Assembly (NCBI RefSeq): GCF_000316665.1
Contig: NC_019678.1
Span: forward strand, 5,208,001-5,272,000
Length of the DNA stretch: 64,000 nucleotides
Reading direction: 5' to 3'
Source: Rivularia sp. PCC 7116
Lineage (GTDB): Bacteria; Cyanobacteriota; Cyanobacteriia; Cyanobacteriales; Nostocaceae
Of this stretch, positions 56,650 through 64,000 are shown piece after piece (within the stretch, counting starts at the first letter, position 1; every line of letters begins with the position of its first letter). The notes beneath the pieces are model-generated. The model was not told where the DNA came from, ran no database searches, and saw only the letters and a list, made by a program, of their open reading frames with translations. A program made the position numbers and the translations under genes.

Positions 56650-57852
56650 TTACAAATTATCCTGCTGTGCCCAAATACGAGTAGGCATTCCCCAGATATA
56701 AATAAATCCTTCAGCAGCTTTATGATCGAATCGATCTTCGGAGCCATAAGTTGCCATTTCAGGATTATAAAGGGAATTATCAGAACGACGACCAACAACG
56801 ATGGCATTCCCTTTAAAAAGTTTCATTCGCACGGTTCCAGAAACTCGTTCTTGTGTCTTTTGAATAAAGGCATCAAGAGCAGCTTTGAGGGGGCTAAACC
56901 ATAAACCGTTGTAAATTAATTGGCTGTAAGTTTCTTCGATACCCCGTTTGTATTGAGTCACATCCGCCGTCAAAGTTAAACTTTCCAAATCGCGATGTGC
57001 TTGAATTAATGCCACCATCGCCGGAGATTCGTAGATTTCTCGCGATTTTATGCCCACCAGACGGTTTTCTATCATGTCAATACGTCCAACACCATGATTT
57101 CCTACCAAATGGTTGAGTTGGGCAATCATTTCAATTGGATTCTTTGATTCGCCATTCAAAGTTACTGGAATACCTCTAACAAAGCCGATTTCTACATACT
57201 CTGGTTCATCAGGAGTATTTGCGATCGCCTTTGTCATTTCGTAGATTTCTTCTGGTGGTTCGTAGGATGGATCTTCTAAAGCACCAGCTTCAATACTTCG
57301 ACCGAGCAGATTTTTGTCAATACTGTAGGGGGAAGATTTTTTTACAGGCGAGGGAATACCAAAACGTTCCCCATAAGCAATAGTTTCTTCACGACTCATG
57401 CCCCACTCCCTTGCAGGTGCAAGTATTTTTAGATTGGGATTCATAGCCGCAACAGCTACATCGAAACGAACTTGGTCGTTACCTTTGCCAGTACAACCGT
57501 GTGCAATTGCATCGGCTTCGTACTTCTGGGCTGCTTCTACTAAAGCTTTGGCAATTAACGGACGTGCGAGAGCAGTTGCCAAAGGATAACGATTCTCGTA
57601 GATAGCGTTAGCTTGAATAGCTTTAAATGCATAATCTTTAATAAAGCTTTCTTGGACATTCACTACTAACGATTCACTTGCACCAGAATTGAGAGCTTTC
57701 TCACGGACTGGTTCTAATTCTTCACCTTGACCTAAATCTGCTGCGAGAGTAATTACTTCTTCTACTCCCCATTCTTCTTTGAGGTAAGGAATACAGACTG
57801 ATGTATCTACTCCACCAGAATATGCTAAGACAACCTTTTTGGCGCGACCCAT
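56650..57852 (-). CDS. argG: Argininosuccinate synthase
   Basis: Condenses citrulline and aspartate with ATP, the penultimate step of arginine synthesis. 400 residues. The PP-motif [15 protein letters not shown] binds [16 protein letters not shown] and [31 protein letters not shown] are the citrulline/aspartate sites. ATG at 57852. Transcribed alone. Confidence 0.97.
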   Translation of the reverse strand: MGRAKKVVLAYSGGVDTSVCIPYLKEEWGVEEVITLAADLGQGEELEPVREKALNSGASESLVVNVQESFIKDYAFKAIQANAIYENRYPLATALARPLIAKALVEAAQKYEADAIAHGCTGKGNDQVRFDVAVAAMNPNLKILAPAREWGMSREETIAYGERFGIPSPVKKSSPYSIDKNLLGRSIEAGALEDPSYEPPEEIYEMTKAIANTPDEPEYVEIGFVRGIPVTLNGESKNPIEMIAQLNHLVGNHGVGRIDMIENRLVGIKSREIYESPAMVALIQAHRDLESLTLTADVTQYKRGIEETYSQLIYNGLWFSPLKAALDAFIQKTQERVSGTVRMKLFKGNAIVVGRRSDNSLYNPEMATYGSEDRFDHKAAEGFIYIWGMPTRIWAQQDNL

Positions 57853-58360
57853 TGATTATTTCTCGATGCTGCAAAACGACGATGGTTTATTATCTAATTA
57901 ATTTAGGTATATTCTCCTCAGTATTTATACTAGTTAAGTATTTTCTACGAGATGTATATATACCTAGTTGAGTATTGTTGTGACTAAAGTATTCAGAATA
58001 AATACAGGTGTAAACTAGTTGATAAATATGTATCACAAGTTCAAATCACTACTTTTTGTGTTTTTGCAAGCAGTTTATTCACAATCTTAAAAACCCTTGG
58101 CTGATTTTGTGAATAATTATTCCTCTAGCCAACTTTGCTGTAACGTATTATTTTGTATTCGGTTGATTTAAACTGTAATTTCAACTAATAAAATGAAAAA
58201 CTTAGTTGTTTTCTGAAACCAGGTTTTTTTATTTTTAATACAGAGAAAATTTTGTGTAGATAGTAATTTTATAATAAGTTCCGTAATCAGAGTCAGCTAA
58301 GGAACAGCATGAGAGTTGTATCTGTCCTATTTTTAAGGAAATAGTGTTGGGGGTGAAACT
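57853..58360. other. Divergent intergenic region argG / GT2
   Basis: 508 bp; AT-rich. GAGATGTATATATACCTAG near 57950-57968 is a palindromic AT-rich patch. No small ORF or RNA recognised. Confidence 0.5.
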
Positions 58361-59311
58361 GTGTTTTTTAGTGTTGTTATTCCGACTTACAATCGCAAAC
58401 CGATTTTAGAAAAATGTCTTAAAGCTTTAGAGTTACAAAGTGTAAGTCATAACAATTTGGTCACAGATTACGAAATTGTTTTGGTGGATGACGGTTCTAC
58501 AGATGGAACTTTAGAGTGGTTGGAAACACACAAAGATGAATTTCCCCACGTGCGAACCTTTGAACAAGAGCATATGGGACCTGCTGCGGCTCGGAATTTG
58601 GGGGTAGAAAAAGCGAAGGGCGATACAATTATTTTTATTGATAGCGATTTAGTTGTTACAGAAACTTTTCTTCAAGCTCATGCAGATGCCCTAACTGAAG
58701 GACAGAAGAAGTTAGGGAATGATAGGTTTTTTACCTATGGTGCGGTAATTAACACCGCTAACTTTGATAATCCTACTTCCGAGCCGTATAAATTGACCGA
58801 TTATTCCGCCGCTTTTTTTGCTACAGGAAACGTTGCTATTCCCAAGCATTGGTTGGAGAAAGCCGGACTTTTCGATACAGGTTTTCAACTTTACGGTTGG
58901 GAAGATTTAGAATTAGGAGTGCGGCTAAAAAATTTGGGTTTACAGTTGATTAAATGTCCTAAAGCTGTGGGTTATCATTGGCACCCAGCTTTTGATTTAG
59001 ACCAAATTCCTAATTTAATCGATAAAGAAATCCAACGAGGACGTATGGGAGTTTTGTTTTATCAAAAGCATCCTACTTGGGATGTGAGAATGATGATTCA
59101 AATGACTTGGTTGCATCGCTTACTTTGGGGTATTCTTTCGCTGAATGGTGCGTTAAATGAGCGGACAATGGCTCCATTCTTACGACGATTGATTAAATCT
59201 GGGAAACCACAATTAGCTTTAGAATTAGCTCGCATATTCTTAAATTGGTATAACGTTCAAGGTGTTTATGCTGCTTATATGGAAGCGAAAAAAGAGCAGA
59301 AATTTAGTTAG
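58361..59311 (+). CDS. GT2-family glycosyltransferase
   Basis: 316 residues, GTG start (the next base run begins TTTTTTAG). The catalytic GT-A domain shows FSVVIPTYNRKPILEKCLKAL, VDDGSTDGT, GPAAARNLGVEKAKGD and IFIDSDLVV with the DxD-type metal motif. The C-terminal galactosyltransferase-like half has GLFDTGFQLYGWEDLELGVRL, GWEDLEL being the substrate-binding acid motif. Soluble; donor and acceptor unknown. Not part of the EPS locus. Confidence 0.9.
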   Translation: MFFSVVIPTYNRKPILEKCLKALELQSVSHNNLVTDYEIVLVDDGSTDGTLEWLETHKDEFPHVRTFEQEHMGPAAARNLGVEKAKGDTIIFIDSDLVVTETFLQAHADALTEGQKKLGNDRFFTYGAVINTANFDNPTSEPYKLTDYSAAFFATGNVAIPKHWLEKAGLFDTGFQLYGWEDLELGVRLKNLGLQLIKCPKAVGYHWHPAFDLDQIPNLIDKEIQRGRMGVLFYQKHPTWDVRMMIQMTWLHRLLWGILSLNGALNERTMAPFLRRLIKSGKPQLALELARIFLNWYNVQGVYAAYMEAKKEQKFS

Positions 59312-59315
59312 ATTT

Positions 59316-59341
59316 GTAGTAAGGACTTTAGTCTTTACTAC
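59316..59341. terminator. Bidirectional hairpin between converging GT2 and GAF kinase genes
   Basis: GTAGTAAGGAC, TTTA loop, GTCTTTACTAC: an 11-pair stem with one G-U. It is a dispersed cyanobacterial palindrome; its position suggests terminator use. Confidence 0.65.
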
Positions 59342-59361
59342 TAAACTTTAGTTCTTGTTGA

Positions 59362-60807
59362 TTAATTACTTTTGATTGGAATTTCAATCAAGAATTCGGT
59401 ACATTTTCCGTATTTAGTTCGATATTTCAGAGTTCCGTTATGCTTTTTGACTATAATTTGATAACTTATTGACAGTCCTAAGCCTTTACCTTTGCCTACT
59501 GGTTTACTTGTAAAAAAAGGGTCAAATATTTTGGGCTGAATCTTTTCCGTAATGCCGATTCCGTTATCTGCAATTCTGATTAAAATAGTATCTTCGGAAG
59601 AAATATCTGTATGAATACGAATTGTAGGTAATTGAAAAATTTCATTTTCTAAATTGTTTATCTCTTGTTTGCGATTAAATTTTTCTTCCAGAGCATCAAT
59701 TGCATTAGATAATATATGTAGAAAAACTTGGTTTATTTGTGCTGCATAGCATTCTAAATTTGGTAGGTCGCCATATTCTTTAATAATTTTAATTTCATGA
59801 TGCTCTAATGTTGCTTTGAGTCGATGTTGCAAAATTAATAACGTACTATCTATGCCTTCATGAATGTCAACAGGTTTTTTTTGCGCTTCATCTAATCGAG
59901 AAAAATTACGTAAAGACAAAACGATATTTTGAATGCGCTCGGCTCCTGTGTCCATTGAAGATAATATATTAGACAAATCTTGAGCTAAAAAATCAGTATC
60001 TAAGTCTTCAGCTTTACTTTTAATTTCAGCATGAGGTTGGGGATAGTGCTGTTGGTAAAGAGATAGCAAATCAAGCAAATCGCTAACATAAGTGTTTACG
60101 TAATCAAGATTTGCAGAAATAAAAGTAACCGGATTATTTATTTCGTGAGCAATTCCAGCAACCATCTCACCCAAACTCGACATTTTTTCACTTTGAATCA
60201 GCTGAACTTGAGTTTGTTTTAATTTACCCAAAGTGTAAGTTAACTGTTTATTTGTATCGCGTAAATTTTGTTCTACTTGTTTTCGATAAATTATATTTTG
60301 CTTTAATTTAGTTAAATTGATTTTTAGCTCTAATTGACTGATTACTTGACGGCTTAAAGCTTGTAAAGTTTGTAGTTGCTCGCGGCTTAGTTCTCTAGGT
60401 TTATTATCAATAGTACATAGTGTACCGATCGCAAATCCATCAGGCGTTACTAAAGGTGCGCCAGCATAAAATCTAATATTAGGTTCTGATGTTACAAATG
60501 GGTTATTAGCGAATCGCTCATCTTCTTGAGCGTTAGGTACTATAAACATCTTTTCTGGCTGAAGTATAGTGTAAGCGCAAAAAGCTAATTCCCTAGGGCT
60601 TTCCGTAACTTCTAAACCAAATTTTGATTTAAACCATTGCCGATTTTTATCTATCAAACTGATAAAAGAAATTGGAGTATTGCAAATATGTGCTGCTATT
60701 GCTGTCAAATCATCAAACCTTTGTTCAGCTTGAGTATCTAAGACTTCATATTTAATTAGAGCTTCGAGTCTATCGTCTTCGTTGTCAGGTAATGGTGGTA
60801 AATTCAT
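59362..60807 (-). CDS. GAF-domain sensor histidine kinase
   Basis: 481 residues from the ATG at 60807 (MNLPPLPDNEDDRLEALIKYEVLDT); an upstream in-frame ATG at 60846 is less likely. The GAF domain (about 20-165) has the ISFISLIDKNRQWFKSKFGL and IRFYAGAPLVTPDGFAIGTLCTID segments common in soluble cyanobacterial kinases. A coiled coil leads to H-box EMVAGIAHEINNPVTFISANL (about His221) and HATPase HILSNAIDALEEKF, ADNGIGI, GKGLGLSIS. No chromophore cysteine is obvious; ligand unknown. Its response regulator is not adjacent. Confidence 0.9.
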   Translation of the reverse strand: MNLPPLPDNEDDRLEALIKYEVLDTQAEQRFDDLTAIAAHICNTPISFISLIDKNRQWFKSKFGLEVTESPRELAFCAYTILQPEKMFIVPNAQEDERFANNPFVTSEPNIRFYAGAPLVTPDGFAIGTLCTIDNKPRELSREQLQTLQALSRQVISQLELKINLTKLKQNIIYRKQVEQNLRDTNKQLTYTLGKLKQTQVQLIQSEKMSSLGEMVAGIAHEINNPVTFISANLDYVNTYVSDLLDLLSLYQQHYPQPHAEIKSKAEDLDTDFLAQDLSNILSSMDTGAERIQNIVLSLRNFSRLDEAQKKPVDIHEGIDSTLLILQHRLKATLEHHEIKIIKEYGDLPNLECYAAQINQVFLHILSNAIDALEEKFNRKQEINNLENEIFQLPTIRIHTDISSEDTILIRIADNGIGITEKIQPKIFDPFFTSKPVGKGKGLGLSISYQIIVKKHNGTLKYRTKYGKCTEFLIEIPIKSN

Positions 60808-60846
60808 AGAAAACTTCTGGGTCTGAAACAAGCAGGCTTCTAGCAC

Positions 60847-61346
60847 GGTCTTTATAGTAAAATTTAAACACGGTAATTTCCTTAATGCAGAGAAACTAGC
60901 TCTTTTCCCAAGGCTTGTTAGTAGCCGAGTAGATAGCGAGTATCTGCAAAAAATCAGCTATGGGGTGAGGAAGTGAGTACACCTTCTAGTAAAATCGAAC
61001 CCCGTACTAAGTTCCGCAAGCAACACCAGTAAGTACCTATATTATGAGTAGTGTTGGGAGGGAGACAAAGGCTCTTATCTAATAGTCGAGGAATTGTTAC
61101 GGATGCCCAATCAAATATCTAAATTAATAAATTAACTGACGATAAATAACAATTAAAACTTGAGCTAAATTTTGTTTGTTATTGATAGCAAACAGCACAA
61201 ACCGATTAATTCGGTTTTCCCCCTCAAACACGGCATTTTTATGTGGTAGATTAGAAAAGTTTTCTAATCTCGCACATCTAGGAATTCGGGTGTTTCCACC
61301 AAGGAAATGCAACTAGATGGAGGTTTAACCCGAATAGGAGAAAAAT
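60847..61346. other. Upstream/leader region of rpsB with tandem hairpins
   Basis: 500 bp between divergent genes. The last 150 bp contain the hairpins at 61200-61216 and 61248-61270 and a GC-richer CTAGATGGAGG; the rpsB Shine-Dalgarno AGGAG lies at 61337-61341. A structured rpsB leader is likely. Upstream there is nothing clear. Confidence 0.55.
61200..61270 (+). promoter_or_regulatory. Two consecutive hairpins in the rpsB leader
   Basis: AACCGA/TCGGTT with following TTTT (61200-61218), which looks like an intrinsic terminator, then AGATTAG...CTAATCT (61248-61270), a perfect inverted repeat. They may act as attenuator and S2-binding structure. Confidence 0.5.
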
Positions 61347-62171
61347 ATGCCTGTTGTTTCATTAGCTCAAATGATGGAGTCAGGAGTTCACTTCGGACAT
61401 CAAACCCGAAGATGGAACCCCAAAATGTCTCCTTACATTTACACTTCTCGTAATGGAGTACATATCATTGACTTGGTGCAAACCGCCCAGTTAATGGAAG
61501 ATGCATATGCTTATATGCGAACTCAAGCAGAACAAGGTAAGAAATTTCTGTTTGTAGGTACCAAAAGACAAGCTGCGGGAATTATCGCTCAGGAATCAAG
61601 CCGTTGTGGTGCCCACTATATCAACCAGCGCTGGTTGGGTGGAATGCTCACCAACTGGACGACTATTAAAACACGGGTAGATCGTTTAAAAGACTTGGAG
61701 CGTCGTGAAGAAAGCGGTGCGCTAGATTTACTTCCGAAGAAAGAAGCTTCAATGCTGCGTCGGGAACTGTCAAAGTTGCAAAAATACCTCGGTGGGATTA
61801 AAACCATGCGTAAAATCCCTGACGTGGTTATTATTGTGGATCAGCGCCGGGAATACAATGCTGTTCAAGAATGTGAGAAGCTTGGATTGCCTATTGTGTC
61901 TATGTTAGATACTAATTGCGACCCAGATGTAGTAGATATTCCCATTCCAGCGAACGATGACGCTATCCGTTCTATTAAGCTGATAGTCGGTAAACTCGCT
62001 GACGCTATTTACGAAGGTTATCACGGTCAAGTAAGTAGCGATGACGACTACGAAGACTACGAAGGCGCTGAAGACGATTACGATTACGAAGACAGCAGCG
62101 AATTTAGCGAGTCTTCTGAAGAATTATCGGAAGGTGGCGAGCAGGAAGACGGAGAATCCACTGAAGGATAG
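61347..62171 (+). CDS. rpsB: 30S ribosomal protein S2
   Basis: 274 residues. [47 protein letters not shown] and [26 protein letters not shown] are diagnostic. Residues about 230-274 are an acidic tail of repeating D/E/Y/S ([20 protein letters not shown]), longer than in most bacteria; acidic tails occur in other Nostocales S2 proteins as far as I recall. Upstream of tsf. Confidence 0.97.
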   Translation: MPVVSLAQMMESGVHFGHQTRRWNPKMSPYIYTSRNGVHIIDLVQTAQLMEDAYAYMRTQAEQGKKFLFVGTKRQAAGIIAQESSRCGAHYINQRWLGGMLTNWTTIKTRVDRLKDLERREESGALDLLPKKEASMLRRELSKLQKYLGGIKTMRKIPDVVIIVDQRREYNAVQECEKLGLPIVSMLDTNCDPDVVDIPIPANDDAIRSIKLIVGKLADAIYEGYHGQVSSDDDYEDYEGAEDDYDYEDSSEFSESSEELSEGGEQEDGESTEG

Positions 62172-62459
62172 AATTATTCGCTATTTTATTGATTCAGTAG
62201 CGATCGGAAACGCAGGAGATATGCTCAAAGGTGATGTTATGGTAATTATGTATCAATAAATATCGTTATCCGATTGAGGGCTTTGCCTAAGTATTGTAGT
62301 CTTAGGTAGTCTCCTGCTTCTCTACATCTTATTTGAGCTTACAAATACTTTAAGCCGAACAATAAAAATATTTTTGAGTATCCCACTGCTAAGTAATATA
62401 GAAATACTCAATATCCCATCTTCGATTAAAACTATCAATTAAGTAGAAATTGAGGCAAC

Positions 62460-63401
62460 ATGGCGGAAATATCTGCAAAACTAGTCCAAGAGTTACGTAA
62501 AAAAACCGGCGCTGGTATGATGGACTGCAAAAAAGCGCTGAAAGAAACCGAAGGCGACATTGAAAAAGGTATCGAATGGTTACGCCAAAAAGGCATTGCC
62601 GGTGCGACTAAAAAAAGCGATCGCATTGCTGCTGAAGGTTTAATTGATACCTATATCGAACCGAGCGCTCAGGTAGGCGTGTTAATAGAAGTTAACTGCC
62701 AAACTGACTTTGTTGCTCGTAATGATGCTTTCAAATCTTTAGTTCAAAATTTGGCGAAGCAAGCCACTACTGCAAAGAGCGTTGAAGCTTTATTAAGCCA
62801 ACCCTACAGCGAAAATAAGGATAAAACAGTAGAGCAATCTATTACCGAGACAATCGCTCATTTAGGTGAAAACATCAAAGTACGTCGCTTTGAAAACTTT
62901 TCTGCCCCCGAAAAGAAAGGTGTTGTAGACAGCTACATTCACACCGGCGGTAGAGTTGGTGTATTAGTTGAGCTAAAATGCGCTTCAGAGAAGGCTGCTA
63001 GCAATGAAGAAGTCAAAACATTAGCAAGAAACGTTGCCATGCAGGTTGCTGCTTGTCCCAACGTTGAATATGTAAATGTAGATGAAATTCCTGCTGAAAT
63101 TACTCAGAAAGAAAAAGAGATCGAAATGGGACGCGATGACTTAGCGAAAAAGCCTGACAATATTAAAGAAAAAATTGTTCAAGGAAGAATCGATAAGCGT
63201 CTCAAAGAAATGACTTTGTTAGACCAACCTTATATTAGAGATCAAAGCACATCTATTGGGGAATTGGTAAAACAAACAGGAAGTAAAGTTGGTGAAGAAA
63301 TTTCTATTAGCCGCTTTACTCGTTACATTCTTGGCGAAGGTATTGATAAGAAAGAAGAAGACTTTGCCTCAGAAGTCGCCGCACAAATGGGTAATAATTA
63401 A
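62460..63401 (+). CDS. tsf: Elongation factor Ts
   Basis: 313 residues, nucleotide exchange factor for EF-Tu. N-terminal [45 protein letters not shown], the core [18 protein letters not shown], and a C-terminal second repeat [35 protein letters not shown] are all present. Follows rpsB by 288 bp; the usual rpsB-tsf order is kept but the gap is large and may contain its own promoter. Confidence 0.97.
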   Translation: MAEISAKLVQELRKKTGAGMMDCKKALKETEGDIEKGIEWLRQKGIAGATKKSDRIAAEGLIDTYIEPSAQVGVLIEVNCQTDFVARNDAFKSLVQNLAKQATTAKSVEALLSQPYSENKDKTVEQSITETIAHLGENIKVRRFENFSAPEKKGVVDSYIHTGGRVGVLVELKCASEKAASNEEVKTLARNVAMQVAACPNVEYVNVDEIPAEITQKEKEIEMGRDDLAKKPDNIKEKIVQGRIDKRLKEMTLLDQPYIRDQSTSIGELVKQTGSKVGEEISISRFTRYILGEGIDKKEEDFASEVAAQMGNN

Positions 63402-64000
63402 TTCAGCTTGCGGAATAGTTTTTTATATGCAGGTCAAACTTTTTAAGATTGACCTGTTTTTCATTAAATTGACTGGATAGTGTAATTTTAGTCGAGTCAA
63501 CGGCATAAATTACATAATTAAAATCTTGCTGATTCCCTATGAATATTTACAACTGTTCTAAGTTTATCTTCATTAAATATATCTAAGCTTGGCTTACAAT
63601 AGTTAATTTATTAATTAATCGTCTTTCATCGCATTATCGATAATTTTTAAATGAGTTATTTAATGAATTAAGTAACAGGAGGCGTAATCTTTTTTGAGAT
63701 ATATCAAAAGTACGTTATAACTTACTGCTATATTTACATAGTCATCTTTAGACGACTTCAACTTTGAAGCTGAAATTTTAATTCAAAGAGGTTGTTAACA
63801 TTGGTGCAAGATATTAAATGAATAGTACTAGGACACAACACCTCAAAAAAATATGAAAATACCACTAGCAATAGCTCTAAAATTTCAAATTAGGTAGATA
63901 AATCGCCTCTACTATGAATTAACTTCGCAGACGCAAAGCGATTAGATGGGGAAAATTGCGTACTTCTGTACCACTACTAATATAAAATGGAAAAGAAGAG
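63402..64000. other. Downstream region of tsf to window end
   Basis: 599 bp, AT-rich, no ORF of note; the tsf terminator is at 63430. Nothing else recognised. Confidence 0.5.
63430..63461 (+). terminator. Rho-independent terminator of tsf
   Basis: CAGGTCAA, 11-base loop, TTGACCTG followed by TTTTT, 29 bases after the tsf stop codon. Confidence 0.9.

Noticed and set aside
61124-61312. 62-codon minus-strand ORF in the rpsB leader
   Set aside because: Covers both leader hairpins; a shadow of structured RNA sequence.

Overview
The window is chromosomal DNA of a filamentous cyanobacterium, most likely heterocyst-forming (Nostocales). The evidence is the plant-type phytoene desaturase/phytoene synthase pair (crtP-crtB), Mg-chelatase ChlD, a Tic20-family protein, a cyanobacterial SigF, HIP1 octamers (GCGATCGC), AT-rich spacers, and tandem heptamer repeats (TTAGGAG, AAAGGTC/T) of the STRR kind typical of these genomes. 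No prophage, CRISPR array or complete insertion sequence was seen.

Layout. 1-10969 is mainly housekeeping: sigF, pgm, dusA, chlD and rnc. It is interrupted at 4398-6653 by two pentapeptide-repeat genes that flank an island of REP-like palindromes around an internally deleted REP-associated transposase. A histidine kinase with an RsbRD-like N-terminus closes the section. 11641-16206 is a co-directional five-gene cluster: a coiled-coil protein, a single-pass OmpA-domain protein, a Ras-like GTPase, a small PAS-like protein and a histidine kinase. It looks like an envelope-anchored GTPase signalling module and is the best candidate here for an uncharacterised system. 16339-22527 holds a transporter/aspartoacylase/LysR locus and a peptidoglycan locus (NlpC/P60 peptidase, glycosyltransferase and a divergent beta-lactamase-like serine hydrolase).

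22587-26853 appears to be a LysR-controlled redox or xenobiotic-response locus: an Old Yellow Enzyme, a FAD monooxygenase, a DsbA/FrnE-like oxidoreductase and the regulator. The same palindrome, TTTTGCGTTTTATGCAAAA, lies upstream of the ene-reductase gene and between the DsbA-like and LysR genes. 27930-40438 is an exopolysaccharide locus read from a divergent control region: Wzx flippase and Wzz/BY-kinase leftwards; Wzy-like polymerase, two GT4 enzymes, a membrane-anchored GH5 glycanase and a CgeB-like glycosyltransferase rightwards. A WecG/TagA-type transferase follows, and further along come a PhyH-type dioxygenase and a WecA-like initiating transferase (46187-48771). These could complete a Wzx/Wzy pathway. 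A secreted beta-barrel protein, tRNA-Ser(GCU) and crtP-crtB lie in between.

49132-64000 is again mostly core: glyA, a four-cysteine small protein, tic20-like, an FAH-family hydrolase, rpsF, a coiled-coil protein, a STAS protein, DedA, argG, a GT2, a GAF histidine kinase, and the rpsB-tsf translation pair. Several spacers exceed 500 bp. They hold terminators, a MITE-like element, STRRs and possible leader structures, and are otherwise unexplained.
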